Program-made: the position numbers and the translations under genes
Notes under the pieces: model-generated
What the model saw: the letters and a program-made list of their open reading frames with translations, nothing else
The model's database searches: none
Told to the model about the DNA's origin: nothing
Shown here: positions 44,718 to 63,100 of the stretch, one piece after another
Layout of the letters: the number at the start of each line of letters is the position of its first letter
Position numbering within the stretch: the first letter of the stretch is position 1
From: Clavelina lepadiformis
Lineage: Eukaryota; Chordata; Ascidiacea; Aplousobranchia; Clavelinidae
NCBI RefSeq assembly: GCF_947623445.1
Contig: NC_135242.1
Location: forward strand, 744,001-808,000
Length of the DNA stretch: 64,000 nucleotides
Reading direction: 5' to 3'

Positions 44718-46005
44718 TGGTGACAGGTCACAGATAAATTCTGCCTCATATTTTATTGATTTTATTTCCAATTTAGAAAAGTTTTACAGATTCTATTAGT
44801 ATTATGTTGTGGTGTAGGAAATGTAATTTTTAAACAGCTTTTTTGTGTATTTGCTGAAATTTTTTGCGAATTGACCCCAAACAAATGAATATCTTGAAAG
44901 CATAATTTTTCCATCAAACCATTAAACATGTTAATGTATTTATTAAATATTGCAAAGTAATAAATTTGCTTATGCTCATGAATAAAATGCAGTGACGTCT
45001 TCGTAAATCCAAATAATGACAGAAAGAAATTTACTGCATGTGGTTCTGGACCACAGACTTTAGAGATTTGCCGTGCACTGTGCGATGTCATACTTTTATC
45101 AAGCAATCTTCCTCACTGCTGCAAGTGGTCATTTTTATTTCAAAGTTTATTTACCGGTGTATGACTTTGTAAGCAATTCTTTGGGAAAATTTGGGGTTGT
45201 GTAAGTCGATTGTACAAAGCTAGAAACACTTATTAAAGGTGCAACTGAACCCAGGTGACACAGTAGGCGCAAACAACACTAATCCCCATCAATGGGATGA
45301 CCTTGTTATGTTGTCTTCAACATTACAAGTTCAACAAAGTTCTTTTCAGCATAAGCAACAATGATAACGTAATCTATGAGTTAGAAATGTTTTGAAAACT
45401 CAATATAGATGTGTTGATCATGTCTAATGTTTCCAGTACATTGTTTCAACCTATTGGTTGAGAAAGGTATCCCATAAATTTAACTTATTTTGTTGTCGAT
45501 ATTTGTAACAGCATGCAAGGCTGGTGCGTATCTTTATAATGCAATATATTTTGGTGCACTTCACAGGCACATGCCATGATATATATTGTACCATGTATGG
45601 TGCTGGTGATGACATTTTTATGTTTGCAGCTAATGCCACGTGGTTGTTAATGTGATGTATTGTTTAGTGATTGTATATCATGTCTATCTGGCAATAGTAC
45701 CGGTGGTGGTCATGTGCTTTGAATGTTGCATAGACTGCCTTGAACCATTTATATGGCATAGATGGAATATTTTCTGTGGGAGTCTTTTTCTTTATAAATC
45801 CACGACCATTATTCTCATTAATCAATACTTTGAATGTAACATTTCATTTTCATGACATGGAACTTCTTTAGTAAAAATACTTAACCTGCCTTTTGTTTGC
45901 AAAAGTTTATTTCTAGTATTTTCATTACTCAAATATAAAATTCTTATTAAACTAATTTCTGCTACGTAGTGTATGCAGTGCTAGGCAATTTATTTAATAT
46001 TTAAA
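44718..46005. other. Spacer between COQ10 and COPS4
   Basis: About 1.3 kb with no recognised gene. The open frames at 44762-45106 (-) and 45640-45855 (+) show no domain pattern. The spacing is too long to suggest a classical operon. Confidence 0.45.
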
Positions 46006-47229
46006 ATGGCGATGAACATAAGAGCTGACTTGACTGTAATTGGCCAAGCTGCCTCCAGTTCGCACAAAGATTTGACGGAAAGGTATCAAGAAATATTAGA
46101 CAGGTGTTTCAGGTTGGATGTTGTGGAAAAGATCAACGCTTTAAAAGCTTTCTTGGATGCGATGATGAACGAAAACGTGAGCCAGATGGTTTCAAGACAG
46201 CTTTTGAGTGACTTTTGCACACGATTGTCGCAGCTTGACAACGAGGCGTGCAAAACCATCTCTCTTTTTGCTCTTAATCGTGTCCAACCAAGGGTGATAT
46301 CATTTGAAGAGCAGGTTGCGCAGATAAGGCAGCATCTGGCCACCATATTTGAGAAGGAGGAAAACTGGAAAGATGCTGCCCTCATGCTGGTCGGCATCCC
46401 GATAGAGTCGGGTCAGAAGCAGTATAGTCTCGATTATAAACTTGAAACCTATCTCACCATCGCCCGACTCTATCTTGAAGATGAAGACCCAGTTCAGGCG
46501 GAGGCGTACATAAATCGAGCTTCATTGCTTCAAAGTGAGACAAACAACATGGAACTGCAAATTCACTACAAGGTCTGCTACGCCAGGGTGTTGGATTACA
46601 GACGAAAGTTTCTGGAAGCCGCCCAACGTTACAACGAACTATCCTACAAGACTGCAATTCATGAAACCGAGCGCACAAAAGCCCTAGAAAAGGCCTTAAA
46701 TTGTGCGATTTTGGCTCCGGCTGGTCGACAACGTTCCAGAATGCTCGCAACTTTATTCAAGGATGAGCGCTGCCAACTTCTTCCGTCTTATGGAATATTA
46801 GAAAAGATGTTCCTGGATAGAATCATTCGATCTCAGGAAATGAACGAGTTCGGTCGACAGTTGATGCCACATCAGAAGGCGGTTACTGCCGACGGTTCAA
46901 ACATTCTCAGTCGAGCCGTGACGGAACATAACCTGCTGTCAGCGAGCAAACTCTACAACAACATCCACTTCAGCGAGCTTGGATCTCTTCTTGAAGTTCC
47001 TTACCAGATGGCGGAGAAAATTGCATCACAGATGATTTGTGAAGAACGCATGCTAGGTTACATCGATCAGATTGAGGGAATAGTTTATTTTGAAAATCGC
47101 GAACCGCTACCCACCTGGGACATGCACATCCAGTCAGTCTGTCTTGAAGTGAATTCAATTGTCGACAAAATATCAGCTGCTCATCCTGAGTGGGCAGCTT
47201 CTGCCATGGACAGAATCGTCTCAAATTGA
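46006..47229 (+). CDS. COPS4: COP9 signalosome subunit 4, single exon, 407 aa
   Basis: The frame is full length (human CSN4 has about 406 aa) and highly conserved, with [13 protein letters not shown], the [20 protein letters not shown] block, [19 protein letters not shown] and the N(E/D)LSYKT-type helical repeats. The C-terminal PCI domain is at about residues 295-365 ([37 protein letters not shown] and the winged-helix end). The tail ends in an amphipathic helix ([16 protein letters not shown]). In the COP9 signalosome it scaffolds removal of NEDD8 from cullins, controlling cullin-RING ubiquitin ligases. The gene is intronless here. Confidence 0.97.
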   Translation: MAMNIRADLTVIGQAASSSHKDLTERYQEILDRCFRLDVVEKINALKAFLDAMMNENVSQMVSRQLLSDFCTRLSQLDNEACKTISLFALNRVQPRVISFEEQVAQIRQHLATIFEKEENWKDAALMLVGIPIESGQKQYSLDYKLETYLTIARLYLEDEDPVQAEAYINRASLLQSETNNMELQIHYKVCYARVLDYRRKFLEAAQRYNELSYKTAIHETERTKALEKALNCAILAPAGRQRSRMLATLFKDERCQLLPSYGILEKMFLDRIIRSQEMNEFGRQLMPHQKAVTADGSNILSRAVTEHNLLSASKLYNNIHFSELGSLLEVPYQMAEKIASQMICEERMLGYIDQIEGIVYFENREPLPTWDMHIQSVCLEVNSIVDKISAAHPEWAASAMDRIVSN

Positions 47230-47784
47230 TATGATGAAATGAAATATCTTTCATTTTAAACTTTTTGACAGCGAAAATTGATAGCATCGGAAATGTGATA
47301 GATAACAATTTGTTGATAATATTTTATGTTCATTATTCCGGGTAATTCTATAGTCGTTTACATGATTTGGGAGCAACCTTTCATCTATTGCTGCTATAAA
47401 ATTTTCTTTTGATTGTGAGTCTATTTTGCAATATCTTTGTGTTCTATGTTCTTCTACAGGTCACAGATATGATTAGTTATTGAACTATGTTAGACTAGGA
47501 TGGATGGAAGAGTATTCACTGCGGTCCCTTCATCTCGCAGGCGAAACACCGATGTCACATTTCATCGCGTTTTCAGCAGTGACAGACCATTCATATTCGG
47601 AAACGGCGTTCCCAGACCGCTTACAACATCACGTGAGAAACCAAATGCTTTTGATTGTTACCGATCCCATCTTCTTCATCAATGAGAAGATGATAAACCA
47701 AGGAATTCTTAGTCATTTTCAGCCGACACAAACGTAGATCGGAAGTTGTGAGTTGGCAATAAAAGCTTCTTAATATTCTTTCAG
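47230..47784. other. Spacer between COPS4 and DUSP23
   Basis: 555 bp. Overlapping open frames at 47480-47737 lack domain patterns, though the first DUSP23 exon with the start codon must lie here or the mRNA be trans-spliced at the acceptor at 47784. Confidence 0.4.
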
Positions 47785-48771
47785 CCTCAGCGCGTCGTTC
47801 CACGGCTGAGTCGCCGCCTAATTTCTCCTGGGTTGATAAAGGTTGGCTTGCTGGCTGTGCAATGCCGACAAATTCAAGTAAGCTTTGCATTTTTTTGGGG
47901 TTTAACGGTTGCTGAAGATTTGTAATTTTTGTGGTTGCAGGTCATTATCGATTTTTATTTGAAAGTGGGGTACGGCACGTCATATCGCTGATGAAGCAAC
48001 GTCCACAAGGGGCCCTAGAGAGCATTCAACTCCCAAAGTTGAATCGTCTAAAAATTCGAATCGATGATTTTTGTGCCCCGTCACTGAATCAGATCAAGCA
48101 GTTTGTACGAATTGTCGAGGATGCTAATGACAGAAAAGAGGTAGTGATGTAACCAGTCACTCTCTAGTGAATATTTTGTTGCACGGCATTGAATTTCATA
48201 CGAGTCATAACAATGTTAATAAGAGATAATTGGGAAATGTTTGTCAATCAAAGCTAATTTTGGTTCAAATTAAACCAAAGACAATTCTATTCGACCAAGG
48301 TTATATAAAACAAAGCAAACAGAACAAAGGTTATAACAGCATCCCACCCTTTGCCTTACCTGCACAAATGAGGTGCGACAGGGTTATTTTGCTGGTCAGT
48401 TTAATGGGTAAATGTGCATCGTATGTGCAGGGACGCACATTCTACTTATGTTGTACATTCCTACTTATGTGTTGTGAAATACTGTAACGAAAACGTATTT
48501 TATGAGGAATAATCTTCAAATTTAAACTTATCAGTAAGTCGGCTTTTCAAGCAAGTTCCTCTCTGTCCAGGCTGTTGCAGTTCATTGTGAAAACGGCAAC
48601 GGGCGTTCAGGAACGATGCTGGCTTGCTACTTGGCCAAGACTCGGAGGATATCCGGGAGTGATGCGCTCCGTGAGATCCGGAAGCTTCGACCTGGATCCG
48701 TTGAGTCCCTGGAGCAGGAGAAAGCGATTGAGCAGTATCATCATCATTTAAGGAGCGAGAATCAAAGATAA
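47785..48771 (+). CDS. DUSP23: Dual-specificity phosphatase 23 (VHZ-like), 3 visible exons, start codon not found
   Basis: Exons: 47785-47877 (after a TTTCAG acceptor), 47941-48140 and 48571-48771. The first contains PPNFSWVDKGWLAGCAMP, matching the N-terminus of DUSP23. The second gives HYRFLFESGVRHVISL and RIDDFCAPSLNQIKQFV. The third gives the phosphatase signature HCENGNGRSGTMLACYL with catalytic Cys and Arg (CX5R), then RKLRPGSVESLEQEKAI. The visible length of about 163 aa is close to human DUSP23 (150 aa). DUSP23 is a small atypical dual-specificity phosphatase. The frame upstream of 47785 has no ATG before a stop, so the true start is in an unseen upstream exon or follows trans-splicing; the only ATG in exon 1 would lose the conserved PNFSW. 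Confidence 0.88.
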
Positions 48772-50212
48772 AGCGTTGCCACCGACTGGGACACGCCCTA
48801 ATTTTTTTTCCTTTTCTGGTGTATCACAACAGTTTTGAGATTTATTGTAGTCTGTGATGTAATTGTTTGTTGTGACCATTTAAATGGATTCAACACGCCT
48901 CATGAACGAGACTTATCTTTGTGCCATAAAACTATTTATCTCTAACAAACAAAAAATGCATATTTATTTTGTTTATTCTTGCCGGAAGATTAGTTATTAT
49001 GCCTATGTGTGAGATTCATTGACTTTATGCAAAACGACGTAACATTTGCATTTTCACTGTGACTTGCTGTTTTGCGTTTCTATAAAAGTTTTAATATTTG
49101 CCCTTGCTATAGGCATTGTTGTCAGAAAATAGGTTTTTGCAAGGTCTACGCCTAACCCTGAAATAAGACGAGGCAACCCGCCCAATAATTTTTCTTCCAC
49201 ACCGAGCTTGTGAGGCGTAATTCCACTGAAACATGGTTTCTTTGTATTCAGCATCAATTTCTGCTTCTTATATTTAAGATCAACTTAAACTTGTTTCGTT
49301 TTTATCCGGCTCATGACCGAGCTGATACGTCATGTTAATGTTTGACGGATACGAGACGCCGAATAATGATATATTTTACTTTCCGCAACAGAAGACTGAC
49401 TTAGTTGTTAATACAGGGTTGTTCAAACCATGGCATGTGGCAACATCTTCGGCAGACCACATTTCCAGTGCAAGGTCCGCAGGTGTTGGAATAAATTTTT
49501 TATTTAAATCCATTACCACATGCCGACGGCACATCAGTTAGGCTAAAGTCAACACGTGACTATCATAGAGTTATGCTTTCCATGACATTATTGGCCGCCA
49601 GTCACGATAAATCTTCAACAGCAAAAAATTAGGTGTAAATGGAGTTTCAATTTATTGTAGACTTTTAAATTTCAATGTGAGGTTCACTGCAAGGAACAAC
49701 CAACTCACTACGCAGATGACAGCAGCGAAATAACTGGATTGTTAGCTCGATGCCCACAACAAGTTCAAATTCGTTCAACAATGGCTAACGAAAAAGAGCA
49801 TCTTTCGCTTTTCCGTTATGTGATTGAAGAATTGTGAGGTTGCTTCACATCTACGGTTCTGCGTTGGCGTTCCTGAACAGAACTGAGCAGCATTCGTGGA
49901 GCGAAGAAAATTTAATAAATACTTTGCGCGCGGAAGACATCATATAATTGATCAAAACTTCAATAAAAAATTTACCATGTCATGATTAAAGGGTAAAAAA
50001 TTAAGTAAAAGTTTTGTAGAAAATCGTAGTACAAATTGTTATATGACATAAAGTACAAACCATGATTGCTTCATAGTGCATGGTAGAAAATACATGATGG
50101 TGGAAAGGCAAATTAACAGCTTCTTTGCGAAATAACTCACTTGATTGCCGGGAAACGAAGAAGGAACACAGAATAAAATAAAGATCAGTTGATCGTAAGA
50201 AGAAATTTCTCT
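48772..50212. other. Convergent 3' region between DUSP23 and the XK-related gene
   Basis: No gene is recognised. The segment at about 49150-49253 is a dispersed repeat also found at 32920-33000. The open frame at 49332-49541 shows no domain. Confidence 0.45.
49150..49253. repeat. Dispersed repeat shared with 32920-33000
   Basis: Both copies run CTAACCCTRAAATAWRACGA, then a variable middle, then CTTGTGAG and TTTGTATTCA in the same orientation. The copy near 32.9 kb begins right beside the MITE ending at 32916. Confidence 0.6.
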
Positions 50213-55121
<4,909 letters not shown>

Positions 55122-57114
55122 CGCATAATCAGCTGTCGATAAGCATGGACGGTAATTACAGCAGCAAATGAGCTAATTCAACCATAAATACCGCAAAAAT
55201 CCAACGAGACACACCTACGCACCTTTCAATGCTTAACCAAACCGCGTAGTCAGCGTAAACAATGTTTTTACGATTTTAAACCTGGCGCCTTCACAAATGT
55301 GATGTTATTTTACGTTATGAGATTTCTATACAACCAGGATAAAATACCAAAGTTTTTACTTTGAAATGTTATTATCAAAGACAGTTGACGCCACAAATGT
55401 TGGATTTGCAATTGACTGTTTTGGAGAATTCGTTTGAAAATTTATTCACGTGCATTTAAAACAGCACTTCCTCAACGTGTTCTAGTGCGTATTTCTAAGT
55501 AAATACTAGTGGTGGGTCGGGCGTGTGTTATCTTTTTAACTTCAATCTTCTTCGTCTGTCATTTCTAACTAAAACCAAAAATACACCGTGATAACACAAT
55601 TACATGTAACAAAGCTTTCTCTTTTTGATGCAATACCTGATGTTTAAAATATAATCTATGTAATAACTAACACAATTCGTAACTTTCAAAACCATTCTCT
55701 GCTACAACTAAAAACCTTAGTTCAGGCGATCAAAGCTGACCGTGCAACAAGCTAATAAATAATTAATTATTAGTAACATGATTACTTTTTATATTACACT
55801 CAACGAAATATTTACTATTTTAATATAAGTGTGGCGCATTGCGTAGCTGAATGATGACTTCTTTTAAGCTGTCTCTTACTCCTGTAGTCAGTTGCTGACT
55901 TAACTTAATCTTTAACGTTAGACACAAAAAACTTAAAACGACCTTCTCGGTAACACGTACACAGACTAATGAACACGAAAGGCCACACAGAAGTTTAAAG
56001 TTAAAGGTACAGGTCCAATTTTATCTGTTAAAAACAAATAAATTTAGGTTTGGGATGATTATGTGGCACTGAGCCGAACAAACGCAATAAGCTTTTAAAT
56101 CCATAGTGCGCGCAAATAAAATTTAATTTTGATGACGGAAAATGTTGTCCAATTTCGTAGCTGAATGTTGCAGTTTTTGCTTTATATTTCCCTATTTGCC
56201 ATTAAGCTGAAAGTCTGTCGCTGAGAGCATTCGAAAATAGGTATCTAATGGCAACGTACAATGCCAAGAAAAACTTTCTACCGTTGCAAGAAACGCCAGC
56301 ACAATAACAACAAAGTGAGATTATCGTAAGTTTTACCAACGTTTAATTTCATGGTTTTGTCATCGTACAGTAGCTAGCGTGATTATCTATTAACATTAAT
56401 ACAATTTATTTTCACTACTATGGATAAGAATAATGAATAGAAATCTTGAGGGCACTCGACTAGCATTGTTAAGATCTTATTTGCAATCGCAGTAGAAGCA
56501 AAATGGAACCATGAACAGATGATTATTCCTTATAGAGTTACTGGCATAGCTGTTAGCGGTTAGAAGTGAAATATCGTTTCAACGTGGTAAGTTCGTTCTT
56601 TTTCAAACTACAAACAATTACACATATACCAGCACCACCTACTTCATGCTGCGTGAGCTGCACATCGTTTAGCTAGTGTAGAGTTTTATTGAAGTAGCAA
56701 ATCTAACTCAAATAATACATAGCCCGTTGATAAAACGGAACTGTTAAAAGTAACGATTAGTCGCCATTGCACTGTGCGGATGGACCAAAGCATCATTGAA
56801 TATATTCAAAGCATAGAACCAGCAACTCGCGTACATAAAAATAAGAATGATCTAAGTCTGTCATATTCCCAAGTGTGATGATAAATTCGAATTATTGCAA
56901 AGCCGGAATGTAAAAGCAGCAAACGGAATGGCAGCTGTCCACGTTATCGGCACGTCACAATGCACGTACGTTGGAAGAAATCGTTGTTCTAAAACGTCAC
57001 CACAAACTGGATGATATGACGTCATAACTGAAGACTCAAAATATCTTGGCTCGGAATGTCGATCTGGGCGATGACGTCATAAGGTTATGCGACATCACGT
57101 CTAACGTAAGAATC
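55122..57114. other. XK-related gene upstream region and CABIN1 3' flank
   Basis: About 2 kb without a recognisable gene. TGACGTCA sites at 57017-57024 and 57072-57079 lie just beyond the CABIN1 stop, probably in its 3' UTR. Confidence 0.45.
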
Positions 57115-60100
57115 TCAGGTGGAACCAGCGGTGGTGATGACGGCGGGCTGGTGCGGGGTCACCAATAAGCTGGATGCTTCGTCGGAAAATTTCCTCTTCC
57201 TATCGTTGCTCACCCCCGGGAGTTCGTCATCATCGTCCTCGCTCTGCGACGAATCGGAATCTGCGTCCGCATCACCGTGGATCTCCATCATCTCTTGGTC
57301 TGCGACAAGGCGCTCGTTTACACGACGTAACAATAGGGTCTATTACATCATAAGACGTCATAATACCGGTTATGCTGGGCTTCCTGACAAGGGCGGCGGA
57401 GGTGCGAGAGAGAATGGCGGTTTTCAGCTTCAACTTGGTCGAGTCCGATACAAAGGATCCGGTCCTGTAGAGGGACCGGTGATGGGGCGGAGTATTTTCC
57501 TCACCTTCTGGGTAAGATACGGGGACGGATGTCGAACGGATCAATTTCTTCCCTAGATCGTTGTTGCCTGGGAACGAATATGACGTCCAAATGTGATTAT
57601 GACGTGAAAAATGACTTCCGAACTACGACACTGACCTTGCAGCTTCAAGTGTTGAAGTCGCGGGTCGAGTCGGGGCCGCTTTCCTTCATCTTTGGTGGGG
57701 CGGAACGCACTGCCGGGAGATGGCGCAAAAGGTCTCTGGTTGTCCATGGCGGAAGGTGGCCCGATGCGAGTGTACGTCCTGCCCCCCCTTTCCACTATGG
57801 TCACCTGCCAATATTTACTTGTTAACACCATCACGATCAGACACAATACACATTCATATATTAATAATACACTCACACACACATAAATACAACGTAATAC
57901 ATGCACTCAGGATATTGTGTAGACTGAAGAGCAACGCTTGTGAACCTTTGTATTTGCTCGAAATCTCTTAAACCCTAATCATGGTAGCTGGACAGGACTC
58001 GGTTGAAAGTTAGAGATTTTAAAACAAAATTTTCGCATGAAAAGGCGAAAAAAACCAGCAGGGGGTTTATTCTTTCAATAATGAGAGCTGTCAAAACAGC
58101 TTCATCAAGGTACAACCTGATAAAACTTTCAACATTGGACAAAGCCAGGAGCACACCGGTGCTCTCCGGTGAAGATGCAACCCTACTAGAACTCTGGCAC
58201 ATTTGGGGTTCAAGTACAAGTGGCAGCCAAGCACTGCATCAGATTTATAAATCGTCAACTTCTTCTCACCTTGCCCGATGTTGCTTTCTCGGCAACTGAT
58301 GACGTGGATACTTCGGATTCGTTCGTCTTCTTTCCGACGCAATTTTTCGACGAATCGGGTTTCGCAACGTCATCGATGCGTAAGCCCTTCACTTCGTCTG
58401 CAGTTGAATGAGCGCCATCTAACGAGGAATTTGAAACCGGCCTGAAACCGCTGCCGGAAGGAAGCTTGGTGGTTGACGTCACCTTCGTTGTAGATGATGC
58501 AGCGGTCGCTTTCTTACACAACGCTTGCTGTTGACAGAATCGAAGAGCTTCATCCAGAAGTGATTGACAGTTTGGCGATGACGGCTTGTTGCTTCTCTGC
58601 GGGATTTATTTCAAAATTATTTCAAAATTATTTGACTCGCCGTTAGAAGTCGCCAGATAGAGACCTTAATCAAACCGTCATTACGTTGAAAACGCTATTG
58701 CAGTAACTAGTGACAGTCTACCGCACCTTGACGTTACTTAAAATACCATACAACGCATTCTCACCGCGACAAGACACGTGTACTTGTGGAATGCGTCCGC
58801 TAGTAGTCGCTGTTGAGTGGCATCGTCTGGGTCAGCTTCATTATCAAGCATGGTGGTGGAGTCAGGATGTTTGTGGCTGTCCTGGTACACTTTATAGGCG
58901 TCCATCAACCGGTTTAGGCATTCCTCAGTGCTGGAGTTCATTTTAATACTCTTATATGCGTCCTAACAACATGTTACAATCAGTTAAAGAGCCATTAAAA
59001 CATTACAATAACAAAAAGGAGTTCAATCCATCAACCATTCAATCAATCAATCAAGCCAAACTAATGTTTCTTGGCCACGATTCTTGAAAGTAAAAGTAAT
59101 TTAGCTCAACGCGACTTTCAGCCGAAGCCGTAACACCCTTTCCGGGAAATCCTGCGGTAACAAAATTAACGGAAACATAAAAATTCACCACACACAGAGT
59201 TCTGCTGGGGGCAAAGTAAGCTGGTAGGAAGTCTCACGTGAGAGTTGTACGCGGTGAGTGGCGACATCCCCTAATTTGTGCAGAAACCACTTCACAGAAG
59301 CGGCGTGGGACTATCCACAGTGTGTGGCTCCGATGTAACATTTTCAACAACCGACCATTCTTAACCACCGTCTCATTGTTGCGATGGTGGGTAAATGATG
59401 GGGATGAACGGGGGTATGGGGTTAACACAACCTGCCATCGGCAGAAGGTTCCAGCAAACGCGTAATTATGAAACGCGCTGGAAGCGATTGGAAATGTGGC
59501 ATTTCCGAGCAAACTATTCAGTCACGACTTCAATGTACTGCCAAGAAATGCACAAAACTGTATCGACGCCAACAATTTCTACTGAAACATCAAACAAGAA
59601 CAACCCGCACAATGAATATGGTTGCTCATGTTCTTGTCATTCAAAAAATAAGATATCACCGGAGGTGAAAACAAATGGAATGTGGCGCAGGCTTACAGCA
59701 GTTTGCACTGTTTATTTGTCCACACCGCGGCAATGGCGAAAAAGATAACAATTGTTTGAGCAAATTAAGTCAAGCACAGAGAAAATTACTCCCAATGATG
59801 GAACTATTTAAGTCGTCGTTAACTAATCCAGGCGATGATATTATTCTGCTATTGCTATAAAAACGAGTACTCATAAAATTTTGACAAAATTTCTATCAAG
59901 CGTTCAACATCATTCAAGTATCATCAGCGCAATACACAAGCAACGTGCTGCCAACCTGGCTATATGCACCCACGTGACAATCGAATGGTTACAACTGTCA
60001 TAAAATTTCCGGTTTCCTGCGCCAGGGGGGAGGCAAATTGTATCAACGAACTCGTTGTAATAACGCTGACAGCCCACGCTGAAGGAAACAAGCAGACAAG

Positions 60101-63100
60101 ATAATGGTCTCACTTCTGTTTTAAGCTTACTGGCTGCAGTAACTACAATGCAAACTACGTGCGGCGCCCGGGAATTTACATACAGGCATCTCAGACTGCA
60201 TTAACTGTCAGTATTTTAAAACATACGAAACTGGGAACCACAAATTTTGAAACAAAAAGTAAAAATGAAACGAAAACAAAGTTGCGAAACAACCTCGCAA
60301 ATGTCTTTGGCCTGACATTGGACGAGGAAACCTCGACCAAAAGTCCCACCCGAGTCACATACGGTGAAGAGCTAATTATGGGATAAAATAGGGGGGAATA
60401 TCGACACAGAGTAAAAATATAACAATTTTGTTCCGGAAAATACTGAAAGGCTTGAAATAAACGACCGAGTTAAATAGTCATTCAGCCGAACTTTAAAAAA
60501 TTGCCTGAGACAGATGAGGACACATAAATCTTGTTCGTAATTCGACTCCACAAAAACCAAACTAGGGCTAAACCAGTTGCATTTAAACGCAGAATCCCCT
60601 AATACGCAGCTAAGAGCAATAACGAAAAAAGTCGTCCCCATACGTTTATGCTGTATTATGATGTAACAATTACAAGTTAGTATCTTTTAAGTGGGGACTG
60701 GAACGCGATAGGATTGTTGGAAAGATAACCTGAACTATACGCGCGATGACACGTCGAATTTCACACAACCCAGTGTTTGACAAACAAGTAAGGCATCGTG
60801 TAAAATTTACTAAGTGAATCACCATACCTATAATTAGACGTCGCGCAAGGCACGATTCATTCAACCCCACCCTAAAGATGTTGTCTATGAAACGCAAGAT
60901 TCCATGAAAAACAGACCGTTAAATTGCGCACATCTATATAGGAAGGATGTTATAGTTTCTGAGCACGCAACCAGTTACATGGCTTTAAACAAGCTAACAG
61001 ACTACCCAGGACTAGCAGGCGGGCCGTGTAGCTGGCTGGTCCTGTTGAATCACTTGTATAAGCATGAAAGCAAGTTATGCGATTATCCCATCACAATCAT
61101 TCATCAGCGCATCGCTGTCAACAACGCGCTGTAGCACATCTGAGGTGAAATCTGGTTGGAAATACCCAGTCCAAATTAATGGATGTCACTAGCAACACAG
61201 CGCACACACATTCAGTGAGTTTAGAGCGTCACTAATTACACCGGATGTAGTATTTTTAGTTATTTCTGTTTCGGCAGTAGTTTAAGCGGTTGCCGTTTGT
61301 TGTAAAGATTAAGTGTAGATCTGCTGTTGGCTAACTACTACCTACATTCCACAGAAATGTGGAACGTAGCTGGCAAACAATATCGTCTGGTTACACATAT
61401 ACCTGAGTAACCCGGCACACTACAACATTTCACCTAAAATTCAACTTACTTTAGCCCTACGTGTAACAGAAAGTAGACTATCACGCCTATGGTATCACAA
61501 ACGAATATGCAACGTCACAAACAAGTTAACAATACGACCGGCAGCACAAAAGAACAAAGCCAATTACATCATTGTGCTATGCAGCCCCAATATTTGAGCT
61601 ACAATACCAGCACCTACCACTAAACTGCCTGTGTCAACAGTAACAACAACCTGAGGCACTTTGATTCGCTCCTGACATAGCGTTGTTGACTATAACACTG
61701 CCTTGTTATTTTGAATATACAGCTGGCAGCTTATCACAAGCTAATACAGATATACTGTCCATATTAGATTCCCATAAAGTAAATTTTTTCATGAACAAGC
61801 TCTCCTTTGCAAATCGATGTTCCAGCCAAATGCTCTAAATATACACAGACAGTGGAATGGGCCTGCTTAGGCTGCTAGCTGGAAGCAATAAACCAAATCT
61901 AATCTCACTAACGCTTTGGTTTTTCTGAGATCTTTCACACAAATACCTACCTTCTACCCCCCATGTCAAATCGTTCAATCACTCCGTTTAGCTTTTTCAC
62001 ATGCACCAGCAATGCGAACTGCGTGTGTGTGCGCACGATACATTCTACTTAAGTAGATTGGCTTCGACGGAAACAGTAATTCTATTTTTAGATGCCTCCG
62101 CGCAAAATATGACGAACGAAAAAGTCTTTTTAACACGCGCGCTACAACGGCCAGTTAAATCGAGCGAGCGTTAACAATTGCGATCCCTTTGTAACAATCA
62201 ACCTAACTGGCACTGATAACCACGTCCCACAATTTGATAAGACGCTCATAAAGGAAAAGGGGTAAATAGCAGATAAGGTGTACAATGGGCCATGAAAGCA
62301 ACGTAACTGCTTCTAATGTCGACATCAAATTCCTTATTTTTTCCACACATTATGCCCCCGACCTCATACCAGTTACCTCGCTTTCCAGATGTCGTCACGT
62401 AGCTATAGCAACAACAGCATGAAAATTGCTCATTCGCAAAATCTTCAACGGTCATTTACATATTCGTCACAAAGGCTGTTTATGTCGTCATTAAGCTTTG
62501 ATGTTTTAAAACCGAGTTTGTTGTTGGCCGAGTTGAAGTAGTCAATATTGTCGGACATTTTTCTGCTTTAGATCTGTGTTGAAGCAACCAAACCACGTTT
62601 TAAAATAGATTTACTCAAATTCCTGAAACTGCGGTTGATTGTCTGAAACAATTTTTGCCAAGTGCAAAGATAGAAATCATATTGACACGACTACGGTTGT
62701 AGGAATTTAAAGTGTTTGCCTCGACAAGATGAAGGTATTAACAAAACCGGTGAGCGCACTTTTTAATGACCACCTCTGGGCAAGTTAAACAACATACAAT
62801 AATAACTAAAATTTAACTCAACAACAACTAACTTAGAAGCTATTAATACAAATAATTCTGCTCCTTAGTTCCGATAAAAGTGAAATATTTTCTGATATTC
62901 GTGGTAATTGAGCCTATAAGGAGCTCGTGCGCACATGTCTAGTACTAAAGTGAAACGGCAAACACGCACAATAAGCACGTGTGGTAATTCTACCCAAGAT
63001 ATCAATTAACGAAGCTGCTAACACAATTTTGAGAAGGTCCAATCTGGTTTCCGGGTTTCAAAAAACCAACTACTCCCCGCACTTACATAAAACCCGGATG

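Noticed and set aside
46086-46397. Antisense frames over COPS4 (also 46454-46750 and 46970-47308)
   Set aside because: Shadows of a long conserved coding exon.
44100-47229. COQ10-COPS4 as an operon
   Set aside because: The two intronless genes are on one strand but 1.3 kb apart, unlike tight chordate operons.
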